DNA from: Paracoccus laeviglucosivorans
Lineage (GTDB): Bacteria > Pseudomonadota > Alphaproteobacteria > Rhodobacterales > Rhodobacteraceae
Length of the DNA stretch: 64,000 nucleotides
Reading direction: 5' to 3'
Assembly (NCBI RefSeq): GCF_900182695.1
Contig: NZ_FXTK01000018.1
Span: 1 to 64,000, forward strand
The notes beneath the pieces were generated by a model. That model was given only the letters and a program-made list of their open reading frames with translations, was not told the origin of the DNA and made no database searches. Each line of letters begins with the position of its first letter. Position 1 is the stretch's first letter. A program made the position numbers and the translations under genes. Shown piece by piece: positions 52,014 through 63,143 of the stretch.

Positions 52014-53362
52014 ACGACGATCCCGACACTGTCCGGCTGGTGCGTCTGGTCGATGACGACACCGATCTGCTGGCTGCCCAGACGCAGGCGCTGCGGGTCG
52101 CGGGGTTCGTGGCGCAGCCCTATGCCTCGGCAGAAGCGGCGCTGGACGGGCTGACCCCCGACTGGCCCGGCGTGGTGCTAAGCGATGTGCGGATGCCGGG
52201 GATGGACGGTTTCGCCTTTTTCCAGCGGCTGCATCAGATGGACCCCGAACTGCCGGTGATCCTGCTGACGGGTCACGCCGATGTGCCTATGGCCGTCACG
52301 GCGCTGAAGCAGGGGGCCTATGATTTCCTGTCAAAGCCCTTGGGCGCAGACCAGCTTGCCGCCGCGCTGAACCGCGCTTGCCAGTCCCGCGCGTTGGTGA
52401 TGGAAAACCGCACGCTGCGCCGCGAACGTCAGGAAAGCTTTGCCGAGGAGACCCGGCTGGTCGGTCAAAGCGCCGTGATGCAGCATCTGCGCGACTCTAT
52501 CGCCAGACTGGCCGAGGCGGGGGGCGATCTGCTGATCGTGGGGCCGGGCGGCTCGGGCAAGGAAACGGTGGCGCGGGCGATCCACCGTCAAAGCCCGCGC
52601 CGGGTGCGGGGCTTTGTCCATATTGCCTGCGAAACGCTGGACGATGCGCGGTTCGAGGCCGAGTTTCTGGGGCAGGAACCGGGCGGGCGGCAGGCCCGCA
52701 TCGCGGGTCGCCTGGAAAAGGCGCATCGCGGCACGCTGTATCTGGACGGCATCGACCGGTTGGCCCCGGCGCTGCAGGCGCGGCTGGTCGCGCTGATCGA
52801 GGCGGGGGAGTTCTGGCCCATGGGCGCCGCCGCGCCGCGCCCGCTGGATTTGCGCGTCATCGCCTCGGTCGGGGCCGAGCCGGAACGGCTGGTGCGCGAC
52901 GGTGGCTTGCGGGCCGATCTGTATTACCGCCTGTCGGGTGTCGTGCTGCAATTGCCCGCGCTGGCCGACCGACGCGAAGATATGCTGGACCTGTTTCGCC
53001 ATTTCATGCTTGAGGCGGGCGCGCGGCTGAAATTGCACGCTCCGCCGATGTCGCCAGCGGTCAGGGCGCGGTTGTCCAGCCATGACTGGCCCGGCAACCT
53101 GCGCGAATTGCGCCAATTCGCCGAAGCCCATGTTCTGGGTCTGCCCGCCTTTGACGCGCCCGAGCCCGACACGCCGCAACAGGGGCTGGCCGATATGGTG
53201 CAGGATTACGAATCCGGCCTGATCCGAGAGGCGCTGCGTCTGGCGGGCGGCAATGCGACCCGCGCCATGGAGCGGCTGCAGCTGCCCCGCAAGACCTTTT
53301 ACGACAAGCTGACGCGGCACGGCATCAAGCCCGCCGATTACCGCAGCCCAGAGGAAGGCTGA
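52010..53362 (+). CDS. dctD: DctD-type response regulator with degenerate AAA+ domain
   Basis: 450 residues. Receiver 1-120 (acid pair LVDDD, phospho-Asp59 in VVLSDVRMPG, Lys near 109). AAA+ domain about 150-380: Walker A GPGGSGKE, arginine-finger region ADLYYRLSGVV. Fis-type HTH at the C terminus (ATRAMERLQLPRKTFYDKL). Departures from sigma-54 activators: GAFTGA is replaced by GGRQARIAG after EFLGQEP; Walker B reads LYLDGIDRL with Gly instead of the catalytic Glu; and the sensor I Asn (IAATN) is IASVG. It is therefore unlikely to remodel sigma-54 holoenzyme by ATP hydrolysis, though it is still paired with DctB and dctA. Confidence 0.9.
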   Translation: MNDDPDTVRLVRLVDDDTDLLAAQTQALRVAGFVAQPYASAEAALDGLTPDWPGVVLSDVRMPGMDGFAFFQRLHQMDPELPVILLTGHADVPMAVTALKQGAYDFLSKPLGADQLAAALNRACQSRALVMENRTLRRERQESFAEETRLVGQSAVMQHLRDSIARLAEAGGDLLIVGPGGSGKETVARAIHRQSPRRVRGFVHIACETLDDARFEAEFLGQEPGGRQARIAGRLEKAHRGTLYLDGIDRLAPALQARLVALIEAGEFWPMGAAAPRPLDLRVIASVGAEPERLVRDGGLRADLYYRLSGVVLQLPALADRREDMLDLFRHFMLEAGARLKLHAPPMSPAVRARLSSHDWPGNLRELRQFAEAHVLGLPAFDAPEPDTPQQGLADMVQDYESGLIREALRLAGGNATRAMERLQLPRKTFYDKLTRHGIKPADYRSPEEG

Positions 53363-53373
53363 CACCGCCAGAT

Positions 53374-53387
53374 CATGCAATTGCATG
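53374..53387. promoter_or_regulatory. Perfect 14-bp palindrome upstream of the TonB-dependent receptor
   Basis: CATGCAATTGCATG, 85-98 bp before the receptor start and 12 bp after the dctD stop. It sits next to TAAGTAT-type AT-rich sequence that could be a promoter. TonB receptor genes are usually metal-regulated, so this is a good operator candidate; it is not a textbook Fur, Irr or Zur box. Confidence 0.5.
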
Positions 53388-53471
53388 TTAAGTATTTACG
53401 TGCTAGGCGCGACTATCAGCCATGGGTCTATGCACCCCAAGCCATTCCATCTGCCGCCCCGGAGTGAAGAC

Positions 53472-55436
53472 ATGGCGCTTGAACGTATTCCGATGACCCT
53501 TGCCCTGCTGGCGGTGACGCTGCCGCTGCCCGCACTGGCCCAATCACAGGACGGCGTGGCCGCCACGGTCCTGCTGGACCCTGTGGTGGTTCGTGCCCGC
53601 GACGATGACGGCAACGCCGCCGATCGCGGCACCAGCGAATATGTCGCTGATGCGGAGCTGGAACGCGCGCGCATGGGCGATCTGAAAGACCTGTTCAGCG
53701 GCATCGCCTCGGTTTCCGTGGGCGGGGCGATTCCGGTCGCGCAAAAGATCTATGTCAACGGCATCGACATGCTGAACCTTGCGGTCACGGTCGATGGCGT
53801 GGCGCAGAACAACCGCATCTTTCACCACGTTTCTGCCAATGCCTTTGATCCGGGACTGATGAAATTCGTGCGCGTCGATGCAGGTGTTGCTGCCGCCGAT
53901 GCCGGGCCGAACGCCATGGCGGGCGCTGTGGTGATGGAAACGGTGGATGCCGCCGACATCATCAAGGACGGGCGCAATATCGGCGGCAATGCGCGGCTGT
54001 CCTATGCCGATAACGGCAATACCTTCGGGCGCTCGGCGACCTTGGCGGGACGGCATAGCGGTTTCGAATGGCTGGGCTATCTGAAAACCGCCACCGGCGA
54101 CGATTATGAGACCGGCGCGGGCGACAAGGTGCAGGGCAGCGCCGCCGATCTGCAGACCTATCTTGCCAAGCTGGCCTATGAGACTGAGGACGGCCACCGG
54201 GTCGAATTCTCCGGCCAGCGGATGCAGGACGATGCGCTGCGGCCTTACCGCGCGAACTTCGTCGGCGACGGACGGCCTTTCCCGCTGCGCCGCTATGATA
54301 CCGACCGCACCACCTATGCGCTGTCTTACGAAAACACGCAGGCCAACGGGATGTGGGATCCCCGCGTGACGCTGGGCTGGTCCAAGGTCGATATTGGCGT
54401 GGCCCAGCCGCTTGAGCCGGGTCTGGGCACCAGCCGGGGCCTGAACAAGACCTTCTCGGCCAAGGTCGAAAACCGCTTCCATCTGTCCGGCACGGACAAT
54501 GTGACGGTGGGCATCGATTACTATGACCGCGACAGCAGCTACCGGGATGGTTCGCTGACAGGTGACGTGACCGAAAGCGCGCAGAATGTCGGGCTTTACG
54601 CGCAGGCCCGGCTGGAGCCGAGCGACCGGCTGGCCCTGTCATTCGGCGCGCGCTGGGACCATCAGGACTTTACCGGCACGACCGGATGGGATGACACGTT
54701 TTCGGGTTTCAGCGGGAATGCCTCGGTTTCCTATGCGGTGACGGACAGCCTGAAGCTGCGGGGCGGGGTTTCCTCGGTCTTTGGCGGCGTCACGCTTGAG
54801 GACAATTTTATCTTCAACCCGGCATGGGACTATACCGGCCTCAAGGCTGCGCGCGCCGACAACTATACGCTGGGCTTTGACTATGAGGCGGGCGACCTGC
54901 GGCTGGATGGCGAGGTGTTCCTGACCAAGATCGCCGATGCCCGTTTCAGCACCTTCCGCGCCAATGACAATGCCGACGCCGAAAGCCGCGGCTTCAACAT
55001 CGGGCTTGGCTATGGCTGGGCGGACGGGTTCATGCGCGCAAGCTATGCCTATAGCAAGATCAAGGTGAACGGCGAGGGCACGGATACCTATTCCGCCGTC
55101 GATCTTGGCGCGCCGCTGGGCGGGGTCTTTGCGCTTGAAGTGCAGCACACGCTGCCCGGCAGCGCCTTTACCCTTGGCGGCAGCATCGAGGCCGCGCAGG
55201 CTTATGACGACAAATCCGTTGACGCCGATCGTGGCATTCCGGGCTATGCGGTGCTGAACCTGTTCACCGAATACACGCCGCCCGCCGCGCCCGATCTGGT
55301 GATCCGGGCCGAGATCGCGAACCTGTTCGACAAGGAATATGCAGACCGCGCCACTTATGGGCAGGACTATTCTTCGGTCGAGCCGCTTTACGAACCCGGT
55401 CGCACCGTCATGGTCACCGCCGCATTGAAGTTCTGA
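53472..55436 (+). CDS. TonB-dependent outer membrane receptor
   Basis: 654 residues. Signal peptide to LPALAQ (residue about 24). TonB-box-like VLLDPVVVRARDDD, plug domain at about 50-165 (LKDLFSGIASVSVGGAIPVAQKIYVNGIDMLNLAVTVDGV, then VRVDAGVAAADAGPNAMAGAVV), and a 22-strand barrel ending in the aromatic VTAALKF. The plug resembles receptors for haem or metal chelates (HxH-like FHHVSAN), but the substrate cannot be set. ATG 53472 follows GGAGTGAAG; the ORF start at 53385 lies inside the palindrome and is unlikely. Confidence 0.9.
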   Translation: MALERIPMTLALLAVTLPLPALAQSQDGVAATVLLDPVVVRARDDDGNAADRGTSEYVADAELERARMGDLKDLFSGIASVSVGGAIPVAQKIYVNGIDMLNLAVTVDGVAQNNRIFHHVSANAFDPGLMKFVRVDAGVAAADAGPNAMAGAVVMETVDAADIIKDGRNIGGNARLSYADNGNTFGRSATLAGRHSGFEWLGYLKTATGDDYETGAGDKVQGSAADLQTYLAKLAYETEDGHRVEFSGQRMQDDALRPYRANFVGDGRPFPLRRYDTDRTTYALSYENTQANGMWDPRVTLGWSKVDIGVAQPLEPGLGTSRGLNKTFSAKVENRFHLSGTDNVTVGIDYYDRDSSYRDGSLTGDVTESAQNVGLYAQARLEPSDRLALSFGARWDHQDFTGTTGWDDTFSGFSGNASVSYAVTDSLKLRGGVSSVFGGVTLEDNFIFNPAWDYTGLKAARADNYTLGFDYEAGDLRLDGEVFLTKIADARFSTFRANDNADAESRGFNIGLGYGWADGFMRASYAYSKIKVNGEGTDTYSAVDLGAPLGGVFALEVQHTLPGSAFTLGGSIEAAQAYDDKSVDADRGIPGYAVLNLFTEYTPPAAPDLVIRAEIANLFDKEYADRATYGQDYSSVEPLYEPGRTVMVTAALKF

Positions 55437-55444
55437 TTTCAGGG

Positions 55445-55924
55445 TCAGGGGTAAAGCTTGTTCAGCGAACGGACGAGGTCATAGGCCTCGTCCGTTGACA
55501 TATGCGGGCCGATGGCGGCCTGAATGCGGGCCACGTAAACCTGCCATATGCGGTCGTGCAGCCCTTGGGATTTGGCGGTCAGGTGCAGGTTCTGGCCGCG
55601 TCCCACGCCGGCTGCTGCCTGCCGCCGGATCAGCCCGGCCTTCTCCATCCGCGTGACATGGCGCGACAGGGCGTATTGCGGCACCGCAAGGCGTTTTTGC
55701 AGGGCCAGCATCTGCACGCCATTGGCACCGGATTGTTCGACGGCATACAGGATTTCATACCAGATCGGGTCGGCAATCCCCAAGACACGCAGGCTTTTTT
55801 CGATCTCTGGCATCAGACTGCGCTGGATGCGCAGCAGAGCGAAAAACACGCGGTTATAGGCGATCTTCGGATCGTCATCACCAAATTGCGACTGGCCTTG
55901 GGCTGGCGTTAAGGTGGCGTGCAA
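55445..55924 (-). CDS. MarR-family transcriptional regulator
   Basis: About 159 residues. The winged-helix core reads GIADPIWYEILYAVEQSGANGVQMLALQKRLAVPQYALSRHVTRMEKAGLIRRQAAAGVGRGQNLHLTAKSQGLHDRIWQVY, typical MarR. Helix 1 (AYNRVFFALLRIQRSLMPEIEKSL) precedes the only ATG, so a TTG at 55924 with AGGA seven bases upstream is the better start. Convergent with the receptor gene (8 bp apart) and divergent from tex. Confidence 0.82.
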   Translation of the reverse strand: MHATLTPAQGQSQFGDDDPKIAYNRVFFALLRIQRSLMPEIEKSLRVLGIADPIWYEILYAVEQSGANGVQMLALQKRLAVPQYALSRHVTRMEKAGLIRRQAAAGVGRGQNLHLTAKSQGLHDRIWQVYVARIQAAIGPHMSTDEAYDLVRSLNKLYP

Positions 55925-56059
55925 AATCTTGTCCTGCGTGGCATGCCAACAGGATACGTCACTTGCGTTCAGGTTGCGAGCGGCGTCGGCAGGAAACCGC
56001 GCTTGGCGCGGCAAAGCGGGCGCGCTAAGACATGCATCCGCCTTGAAGGAGCCGCAAGC

Positions 56060-58363
56060 ATGGATGCCAACGACCGCATTGCCCGCAAGATCGCCGCCGA
56101 GATCAGCGCGACCCCCGCGCAGGTCATCGCAGCGACCGGGCTTTTGGACGGGGGCGCGACGGTGCCCTTTGTCGCCCGCTATCGCAAAGAGGTGACGGGC
56201 GGTCTGGACGACACGCAATTGCGCAACCTGTCCGAGCGTCTGGCCTATCTGCGTGAACTGGAATCGCGTCGCGCCGCAATCGTCGAATCGATCAAGGCGC
56301 AGGGCAAGCTGACCGAGGATCTGGCCCGCGCCATCGCCGGGGCCGAAACCAAGGCGACGCTTGAGGATATTTACCTGCCCTATAAGCCCAAGCGCCGCAC
56401 CAAGGCGATGATCGCCCGCGAAAACGGGCTTGAGCCGCTGCTGCGTGCCATTCAGGACAACCGCGCCGCCGACCCCGAAACGCTGGCTGCGGGCTATCTG
56501 ACCGAAGCCGTGGCCGATGTGAAAGCTGCGCTTGACGGCGCACGCGACATTCTGGTCGAGGAATTGTCCGAAAACGCGGTGCTGCTGGGCCGGCTGCGCG
56601 ACTTCATGCAGGCCGAGGCGGTCATCCACGCCAAGCTGGTCGAGGGCAAGGAACAGGTTGGTGCCAAGTTCAGCGACTATTTCGACCAGCGCGAGAAATG
56701 GGCCACCATTCCCGCGCATCGCGCCTTGGCCATCCTGCGCGCCGCCAAGGAAGAAGTCCTGACCATCGAAATCGCCCCCGAGCCGGAAACAGGCACCGCG
56801 CGGGCCGAAGGCATCGTTTCGGCAGCCTTGGGCCGTCTGGGCGAGGGACCGGGCGACAAATGGTTGCGCAAGGTGGCGGGCTGGTGCTGGCGCGTACGGC
56901 TGTCGAATACGATGTATATCGACCTGCTGACCGAACTTCGCACCCGTTCCCATGCCGAGGCGATCCGGGTTTTTGCCCGCAACCTCAAGGATTTGCTACT
57001 CGCCTCGCCCGCGGGTGCCCGCCCGACCATCGGGCTTGATCCGGGCATCCGCACCGGGGTGAAACTTGCTGCCGTCGATGCGACGGGCAAGCTGGTTGCC
57101 ACCGATACGCTGTATCCGTTCCAGCCCAAGAACGATCTGCGCGGGGCCGAAGCCGCCTTGGCTGCTGCCATCGTGAAACACAAGATCGAGCTGATCGCCA
57201 TCGGCAACGGCACGGCCAGCCGCGAAACCGAACGCATGGTGGCCGATGTGTTGAAACGCTTGCCTGCGGGGGTAAAGGCCCCGGTCAAGGTGATCGTGTC
57301 CGAAGCGGGTGCCTCGGTCTATTCCGCGTCGGAACTGGCCGCGCGTGAGTTTCCGGGGCTGGATGTCAGCTTGCGCGGCGCGGTGTCCATCGCACGCCGC
57401 CTGCAGGATCCGTTGGCAGAACTGGTCAAGGTGCCGCCGGAATCCATCGGTGTCGGCCAGTATCAGCATGACGTGGATCAGCGCCAATTGGCAAAAACGC
57501 TGGAGGCCGTGGTCGAAGACGCCGTGAACGCCGTGGGCGTGGACCTGAACACAGCATCCGCCCCTTTGCTTGCGCATGTCGCGGGGCTTGGCCCGTCGCT
57601 GGCGCAGAATATCGTGGCCCATCGCGATGCGGCCGGGGCATTCGCCTCGCGCGCGGCGCTGAAGAAGGTGACGGGGCTTGGGCCACGCGCGTTCGAACAA
57701 TGCGCGGGCTTCCTGCGCATCCGCGACGGCAAAGAGCCGCTGGACGCCTCATCCGTCCACCCCGAGGCTTACGGCGTGGCGCGTAAGATCGTCGCCGCCT
57801 GCGGTCGCGATATTCGCCAGATCATGGGCGACGGCGCGGCGCTGAAAGGCATCCGGGCCGAGCAATTCGTCGATGACAGCTTCGGCCTGCCCACCATCCG
57901 CGACATCCTGTCGGAACTGGAAAAGCCCGGTCGCGACCCACGCCCCAGCTTTGTCACTGCCAGCTTTGCCGATGGGATCGAGGACATCAAAGATCTCCGC
58001 CCCGGCATGGCGCTGGAGGGGACGGTGACGAACGTTGCGGCTTTCGGCGCATTCGTTGACATCGGTGTGCATCAGGACGGGCTGGTCCATATCAGCCAGC
58101 TTGCCGACCGTTTCGTGAAAGACCCGAACGAGGTCGTTAAGGTCGGCGACGTGGTGAAAGTCCGCGTGACCGAGGTGGACGTGCCGCGCAAGCGCATTGC
58201 ATTGACCATGCGCAAAGATGGCGGCAGTTCCGCGCGCGAGGCGCAGGCCGAGCGCAACCCCAAGTCGCAACCTGCACGCGGCCCGAAAACCGCCAAACCC
58301 GCCGCGCCGGAACAGCCCGGCGCGTTGGGGGCCGCACTGCTGAACGCGCTGCGCAAGGGCTGA
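56060..58363 (+). CDS. tex: Tex-family RNA-binding protein
   Basis: 767 residues. Tex N-terminal helical domain (ISATPAQVIAATGLLDGGATVPFVARYRKEVTGGLDDTQLRNL), YqgF/RNase H-like domain (TIGLDPGIRTGVKLAAVDATGKLVAT), helix-hairpin-helix region (APLLAHVAGLGPSLAQNIVAHRDAAGAFASRAALKKVTGLGPRAFEQCAGFLRI), and C-terminal S1 domain (LRPGMALEGTVTNVAAFGAFVDIGVHQDGLVHISQLA). A transcription accessory protein. ATG 56060 follows AAGGAG; the upstream extension is not conserved. A Lys/Ala/Pro-rich tail ends it. Confidence 0.95.
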   Translation: MDANDRIARKIAAEISATPAQVIAATGLLDGGATVPFVARYRKEVTGGLDDTQLRNLSERLAYLRELESRRAAIVESIKAQGKLTEDLARAIAGAETKATLEDIYLPYKPKRRTKAMIARENGLEPLLRAIQDNRAADPETLAAGYLTEAVADVKAALDGARDILVEELSENAVLLGRLRDFMQAEAVIHAKLVEGKEQVGAKFSDYFDQREKWATIPAHRALAILRAAKEEVLTIEIAPEPETGTARAEGIVSAALGRLGEGPGDKWLRKVAGWCWRVRLSNTMYIDLLTELRTRSHAEAIRVFARNLKDLLLASPAGARPTIGLDPGIRTGVKLAAVDATGKLVATDTLYPFQPKNDLRGAEAALAAAIVKHKIELIAIGNGTASRETERMVADVLKRLPAGVKAPVKVIVSEAGASVYSASELAAREFPGLDVSLRGAVSIARRLQDPLAELVKVPPESIGVGQYQHDVDQRQLAKTLEAVVEDAVNAVGVDLNTASAPLLAHVAGLGPSLAQNIVAHRDAAGAFASRAALKKVTGLGPRAFEQCAGFLRIRDGKEPLDASSVHPEAYGVARKIVAACGRDIRQIMGDGAALKGIRAEQFVDDSFGLPTIRDILSELEKPGRDPRPSFVTASFADGIEDIKDLRPGMALEGTVTNVAAFGAFVDIGVHQDGLVHISQLADRFVKDPNEVVKVGDVVKVRVTEVDVPRKRIALTMRKDGGSSAREAQAERNPKSQPARGPKTAKPAAPEQPGALGAALLNALRKG

Positions 58364-58412
58364 AGGGGCGATATGCCCGCGCCCGACGTCCCCTCAATGG
58401 GGGCGGCGGGTG

Positions 58413-59249
58413 CTACAACGTCAAAAGCGCCGCGCGGAAATCAGGGTCCGACAGCACCACCTCCTTGGTCCCCAGCGCCGCAGCCCGCGCCAAAGCGCGC
58501 GAGGTCTGAACCTGTGCGAACTCCACCGCCGCCGCCAGATCGCGCCCGGAACCCAGCGCCGCCGTAATCAGTCCCAGAAACAAATCCCCGGTCCCGGCCA
58601 TCGCGACAGGCAGACGCGGCGTCGGATGCCTGCTGATCCCCGCGGGCCCCAGGATCACGCTTTCCAGCGTCCCCGGCGCGGTTTCGCGCAGCGCACATCC
58701 GGTTGCGATCAGATGCGCGCCCGGCGCCATACGCAGATCCGCAAAAGCCCGCGGCAGATCAGCCAGTTCCCGAATGGGCTGCCCGGTCAGATAGGCGATC
58801 TCGAACGGGTTGGGCGAGGCGATGTCGGCAAGCGGCAGCAGCGCATCCTTCAGCACTGTCGCAATCGCTTCGGGGACATACAGCCCCGGCGATTCGTCCC
58901 CCATCACCGGATCGCACAGATAGGTCAGGCCGGGGTTCACCGCCTTGGCGCGTCGGATAAATTCCGCCGTCATCAGCGCAATCTCGACCGAGCCGATATA
59001 GCCTGTAACCACATATCGCGCCCGCTCGGGCAGGCCGCGTTCCCACACCCCCTGCAGCAGATCGGCAAAATGATCGGCAGGCATCGCGCGGCCGCGCAGC
59101 GTCGGATAATCCGGCGTGTTCGAAAACACCACCGTCGGGACCGGCGCGACGTTCAGCCCAGCGGCCAGCATGGGAAACACCGCCGCCGAATTGCCGACAT
59201 GGCCCAGAACCACCTGGCTTTGAATGGAAATAACCAAAGGTGGGGTCAT
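58413..59249 (-). CDS. pdxY: Pyridoxal kinase
   Basis: 278 residues of the ribokinase-like pyridoxal kinase family. SIQSQVVLGHVGNSAAVFPMLAAGLNVAPVPTVVFSNTPDYPTLRG is the PdxY/PdxK start; YLCDPVMGDESPGLYVPEA and the C-terminal GTGDLFLGLITAAL (catalytic Asp) are present. Phosphorylates pyridoxal for PLP salvage. The start overlaps the MOSC gene stop by 4 bp. Confidence 0.92.
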   Translation of the reverse strand: MTPPLVISIQSQVVLGHVGNSAAVFPMLAAGLNVAPVPTVVFSNTPDYPTLRGRAMPADHFADLLQGVWERGLPERARYVVTGYIGSVEIALMTAEFIRRAKAVNPGLTYLCDPVMGDESPGLYVPEAIATVLKDALLPLADIASPNPFEIAYLTGQPIRELADLPRAFADLRMAPGAHLIATGCALRETAPGTLESVILGPAGISRHPTPRLPVAMAGTGDLFLGLITAALGSGRDLAAAVEFAQVQTSRALARAAALGTKEVVLSDPDFRAALLTL

Positions 59250-59926
59250 GCGTTGCCCTCAAGCCGCTTGGACCAATCCTCGACCTTGCCGCTGTCCAGA
59301 CGGCGGACGGCATAGCGCCGCCAGCCTTCGGCCAGCACGTCCAGCGTGGCGATACCTTGCAATTCGCCAAGGTTCAGCCGGTCCACATACAGCGCCCGCC
59401 AAAGCCGTTGCAGCGTCCATTCCGGGGCCAGCCGGTCGATCAGCTCCAGCCGGTCACCGGGTGCAACCCGGCCGGCCTGCAGAACGCGATAATACCAACC
59501 CGTGCGCCCGGTGTCCTGCACCATCCGCGCCAGTTTCGGCACGCCGAACCGCTGGGTCAGCTTCCAGCACGGCTGCCGCCCCTGACTGACCTGCACCAAT
59601 GCCGAGCCTAGTCGGAAGATGTCGCCGACCGCGACATTCGCCTCGGTCATCCCAATGGTAGAGATGTTTTCGCCAAACGCCCCCGGTGCTTGCAGCAGCG
59701 GCTGGGTGCCAAGGTCTGCCCGCCATGCGGCGTAATGGTCAAAGGGATAGTGATGCACGGCCTTTTCCGGGCCGCCATGCACGCGGCGGTCGGCCTGTTC
59801 GTCGCCCGCGAACCCCTCGGGGCCAAGGTCCAGCGCGTCGGTCACCGGGCGCTTATCGATCCCGCTCAGCTGGTCGCTGCCGGGCAGGGGGGCTGCACGC
59901 CCCGTCAAAAGGGTGATGCTGGTCAT
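59246..59926 (-). CDS. MOSC domain protein, YiiM-like
   Basis: 226 residues. MOSC core with GFAGDEQADRRVHGGPEKAVHHYPFDHYAAW near residue 40, FGENISTIGMTEANVAVGDIFRLGSALVQVSQGRQPCWKL with the conserved Cys near residue 125, and a C-terminal 3-alpha domain. YiiM-type MOSC proteins use molybdenum cofactor to reduce N-hydroxylated bases and amidoximes. First gene of the pair with pdxY, perhaps because both deal with toxic or nonstandard nitrogen compounds, but that is speculative. Confidence 0.87.
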   Translation of the reverse strand: MTSITLLTGRAAPLPGSDQLSGIDKRPVTDALDLGPEGFAGDEQADRRVHGGPEKAVHHYPFDHYAAWRADLGTQPLLQAPGAFGENISTIGMTEANVAVGDIFRLGSALVQVSQGRQPCWKLTQRFGVPKLARMVQDTGRTGWYYRVLQAGRVAPGDRLELIDRLAPEWTLQRLWRALYVDRLNLGELQGIATLDVLAEGWRRYAVRRLDSGKVEDWSKRLEGNA

Positions 59927-59986
59927 GGGGCTGATACTGGCTTTCGGATGCGCCAGATTAGCGCGTCACGCGGCCTTCACAAGGCG

Positions 59987-60011
59987 AAACGCCCGCCTTT
60001 TCAGGCGGGCG
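59987..60011 (-). terminator. Intrinsic terminator of the nrd operon
   Basis: On the minus strand CGCCCGCCT-GAAA-AGGCGGGCG followed by TTT, starting 6 bp after the nrdF stop. Confidence 0.85.
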
Positions 60012-60017
60012 TCGGGG

Positions 60018-61001
<984 letters not shown>

Positions 61002-61016
61002 TTATTCGAATTGAGG

Positions 61017-63143
61017 TTACAGGGTGCAGGAGACGCAGCCTTGCACCTCGGTCCCTTCAAGCGCGGTCTGGCGCAAACGGATATAATAGATCGTCTTGAT
61101 GCCCTTTTTCCACGCGTAGATCTGGGCACGGTTGATGTCGCGCGTCGTCGCCTCTGCGGGAAAGAACAGCGTCAGCGACAGGCCCTGATCGACATGCTCG
61201 GTCGCGGCGGCATAGGTGTCGATGATCGCATCCGGCCCGATTTCATAGGCATCGCGATAATATTCAAGGTTTTCGTTATCCATGAAGGCGGCAGGATAAT
61301 AAACCCGACCGATCTTGCCTTCCTTGCGAATCTCGATCTTGGCAACGATCGGGTGGATCGAACTGGTCGAGTTGTTGATATAGCTGATCGAGCCGGTCGG
61401 CGGCACAGCTTGCAGGTTGCGGTTATATAGCCCGTCCTTCATCACGGCGTCTTTCAGCGCCGCCCAGTCTTCGCGCGTCGGAAGCTGGATATTTTCAAAG
61501 ACACGGGTCACATCGTCCGAAACCGGCAACCAATCCCGGTCGGTGTATTTGTCGAAAAAGGTTCCATCTGCGTATTTCGACTTGTCGAAATCCTTGAAGC
61601 TATGGCCTTTTTCCTTTGCCAGCAGGTTCGATGCGCGGATTGCATGATAAGCGATCGCGGCGAAATAAACGCTGGTGAATTCAACGCCTTCTGGCGATCC
61701 GTAATGGATATGCTCGCGGGCAAGGAAGCCATGCAGGTTCATTTGGCCAAGGCCGATCGCATGGGCTTCGTCATTGCCGCGACGGATCGACGGGACAGAG
61801 TCGATGGCCGACATTTCCGAAACGGCCGTCAGCGCACGCACGGCAGCTTCGATTGTCGCACCAAAATCCGGGCCATCCATCGTTGCCGCGATATTCAACG
61901 AGCCGAGGTTGCAAGAAATGTCCGTGCCCATGTGGGAATAAGACAGGTCTTCGTTGAATTCGCTGGCCTCGTTGACCTGCAAAATCTCAGAGCACAGGTT
62001 CGACATGGTGATGCGGCCATGCACGGGATTGGCGCGGTTCACCGTATCCTCGAACATGATATAGGGGTAGCCGCTTTCGAACTGAATTTCCGCGATGGTC
62101 TGGAAGAATTCGCGGGCGTTGATCTTTTTCTTTTTGATGCGCTTGTCATCAACCATCTCGGCGTATTTCTCACTGACCGAGATTTCCGAGAAGGGGACGC
62201 CATAGATCTTCTCGACGTCATGCGGCGAAAAAAGATACATATCGGCGTTCTTCTTGGCCAGTTCAAAAGTCACATCGGGAATGACCACGCCAAGCGAAAG
62301 CGTCTTGATACGGATTTTCTCATCCGCATTTTCGCGCTTCGTGTCAAGAAAGCGCAGAATGTCCGGGTGATGCGCGTTCAGATAAACCGCGCCTGCGCCC
62401 TGACGTGCTCCAAGCTGGTTGGCATAGCTGAAGCTGTCTTCCAGCAGCTTCATCACCGGAATGACGCCCGAGGATTGGTTTTCAATTCCCTTGATCGGCG
62501 CACCCGCTTCGCGCAGGTTCGTCAGCATCAAGGCAACGCCGCCGCCACGCTTGGACAATTGCAGGGCCGAGTTGATCGAGCGGCCAATGGATTCCATATT
62601 GTCTTCCAGCCGCAGCAGGAAACAGGAAATCAATTCGCCACGCGATTTCTTGCCGGCATTCAGGAAAGTCGGCGTTGCGGGCTGGAAACGGCCCGACAGG
62701 ATTTCATGCATGAAGCTCATGGCCAAAGTCTCATCGCCGCGCGCCAGCGCAAGCGAGACCATGACGACGCGGTCTTCGTAACGTTCCAGATAACGCTGCC
62801 CGTCGCGGGTTTTCAGCGTATAGCTGGTGTAATATTTGAACGCGCCAAGGAAGGTCGGGAAACGGAATTTCCGTTCATATGCGGCATCCCAGATCGCGCG
62901 TTGGAAGTTCTTGGAATATTGATCCAGAACTTCGGGTTCGTAATAACCTTCGTCGACGAGATAGCGCAGCTTTTCGTCGAGGTTATGGAAAAAGACGGTG
63001 TTCTGATTGACGTGCTGCAGGAAATACTGCCGCGCGGCCTTGCGATCCGCGTCAAAGCGGATGCGGCCTTCGCCGTCGTAAAGGTTCAGCATCGCATTAA
63101 GCGCGTGGTAGTCCAGCTCGGCCTTTACGCCATCGTCAAGCAT
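61017..63143 (-). CDS. nrdE: Class Ib ribonucleotide reductase, alpha subunit
   Basis: 708 residues. The catalytic region has [10 protein letters not shown] (Cys, Glu) and [44 protein letters not shown]. The N terminus lacks the ATP cone of NrdA, as expected for NrdE, and the C terminus VQGCVSCTL carries the cysteine pair reduced by NrdH. Reduces ribonucleoside diphosphates. Overlaps nrdI by 19 bp. Confidence 0.96.
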   Translation of the reverse strand: MLDDGVKAELDYHALNAMLNLYDGEGRIRFDADRKAARQYFLQHVNQNTVFFHNLDEKLRYLVDEGYYEPEVLDQYSKNFQRAIWDAAYERKFRFPTFLGAFKYYTSYTLKTRDGQRYLERYEDRVVMVSLALARGDETLAMSFMHEILSGRFQPATPTFLNAGKKSRGELISCFLLRLEDNMESIGRSINSALQLSKRGGGVALMLTNLREAGAPIKGIENQSSGVIPVMKLLEDSFSYANQLGARQGAGAVYLNAHHPDILRFLDTKRENADEKIRIKTLSLGVVIPDVTFELAKKNADMYLFSPHDVEKIYGVPFSEISVSEKYAEMVDDKRIKKKKINAREFFQTIAEIQFESGYPYIMFEDTVNRANPVHGRITMSNLCSEILQVNEASEFNEDLSYSHMGTDISCNLGSLNIAATMDGPDFGATIEAAVRALTAVSEMSAIDSVPSIRRGNDEAHAIGLGQMNLHGFLAREHIHYGSPEGVEFTSVYFAAIAYHAIRASNLLAKEKGHSFKDFDKSKYADGTFFDKYTDRDWLPVSDDVTRVFENIQLPTREDWAALKDAVMKDGLYNRNLQAVPPTGSISYINNSTSSIHPIVAKIEIRKEGKIGRVYYPAAFMDNENLEYYRDAYEIGPDAIIDTYAAATEHVDQGLSLTLFFPAEATTRDINRAQIYAWKKGIKTIYYIRLRQTALEGTEVQGCVSCTL

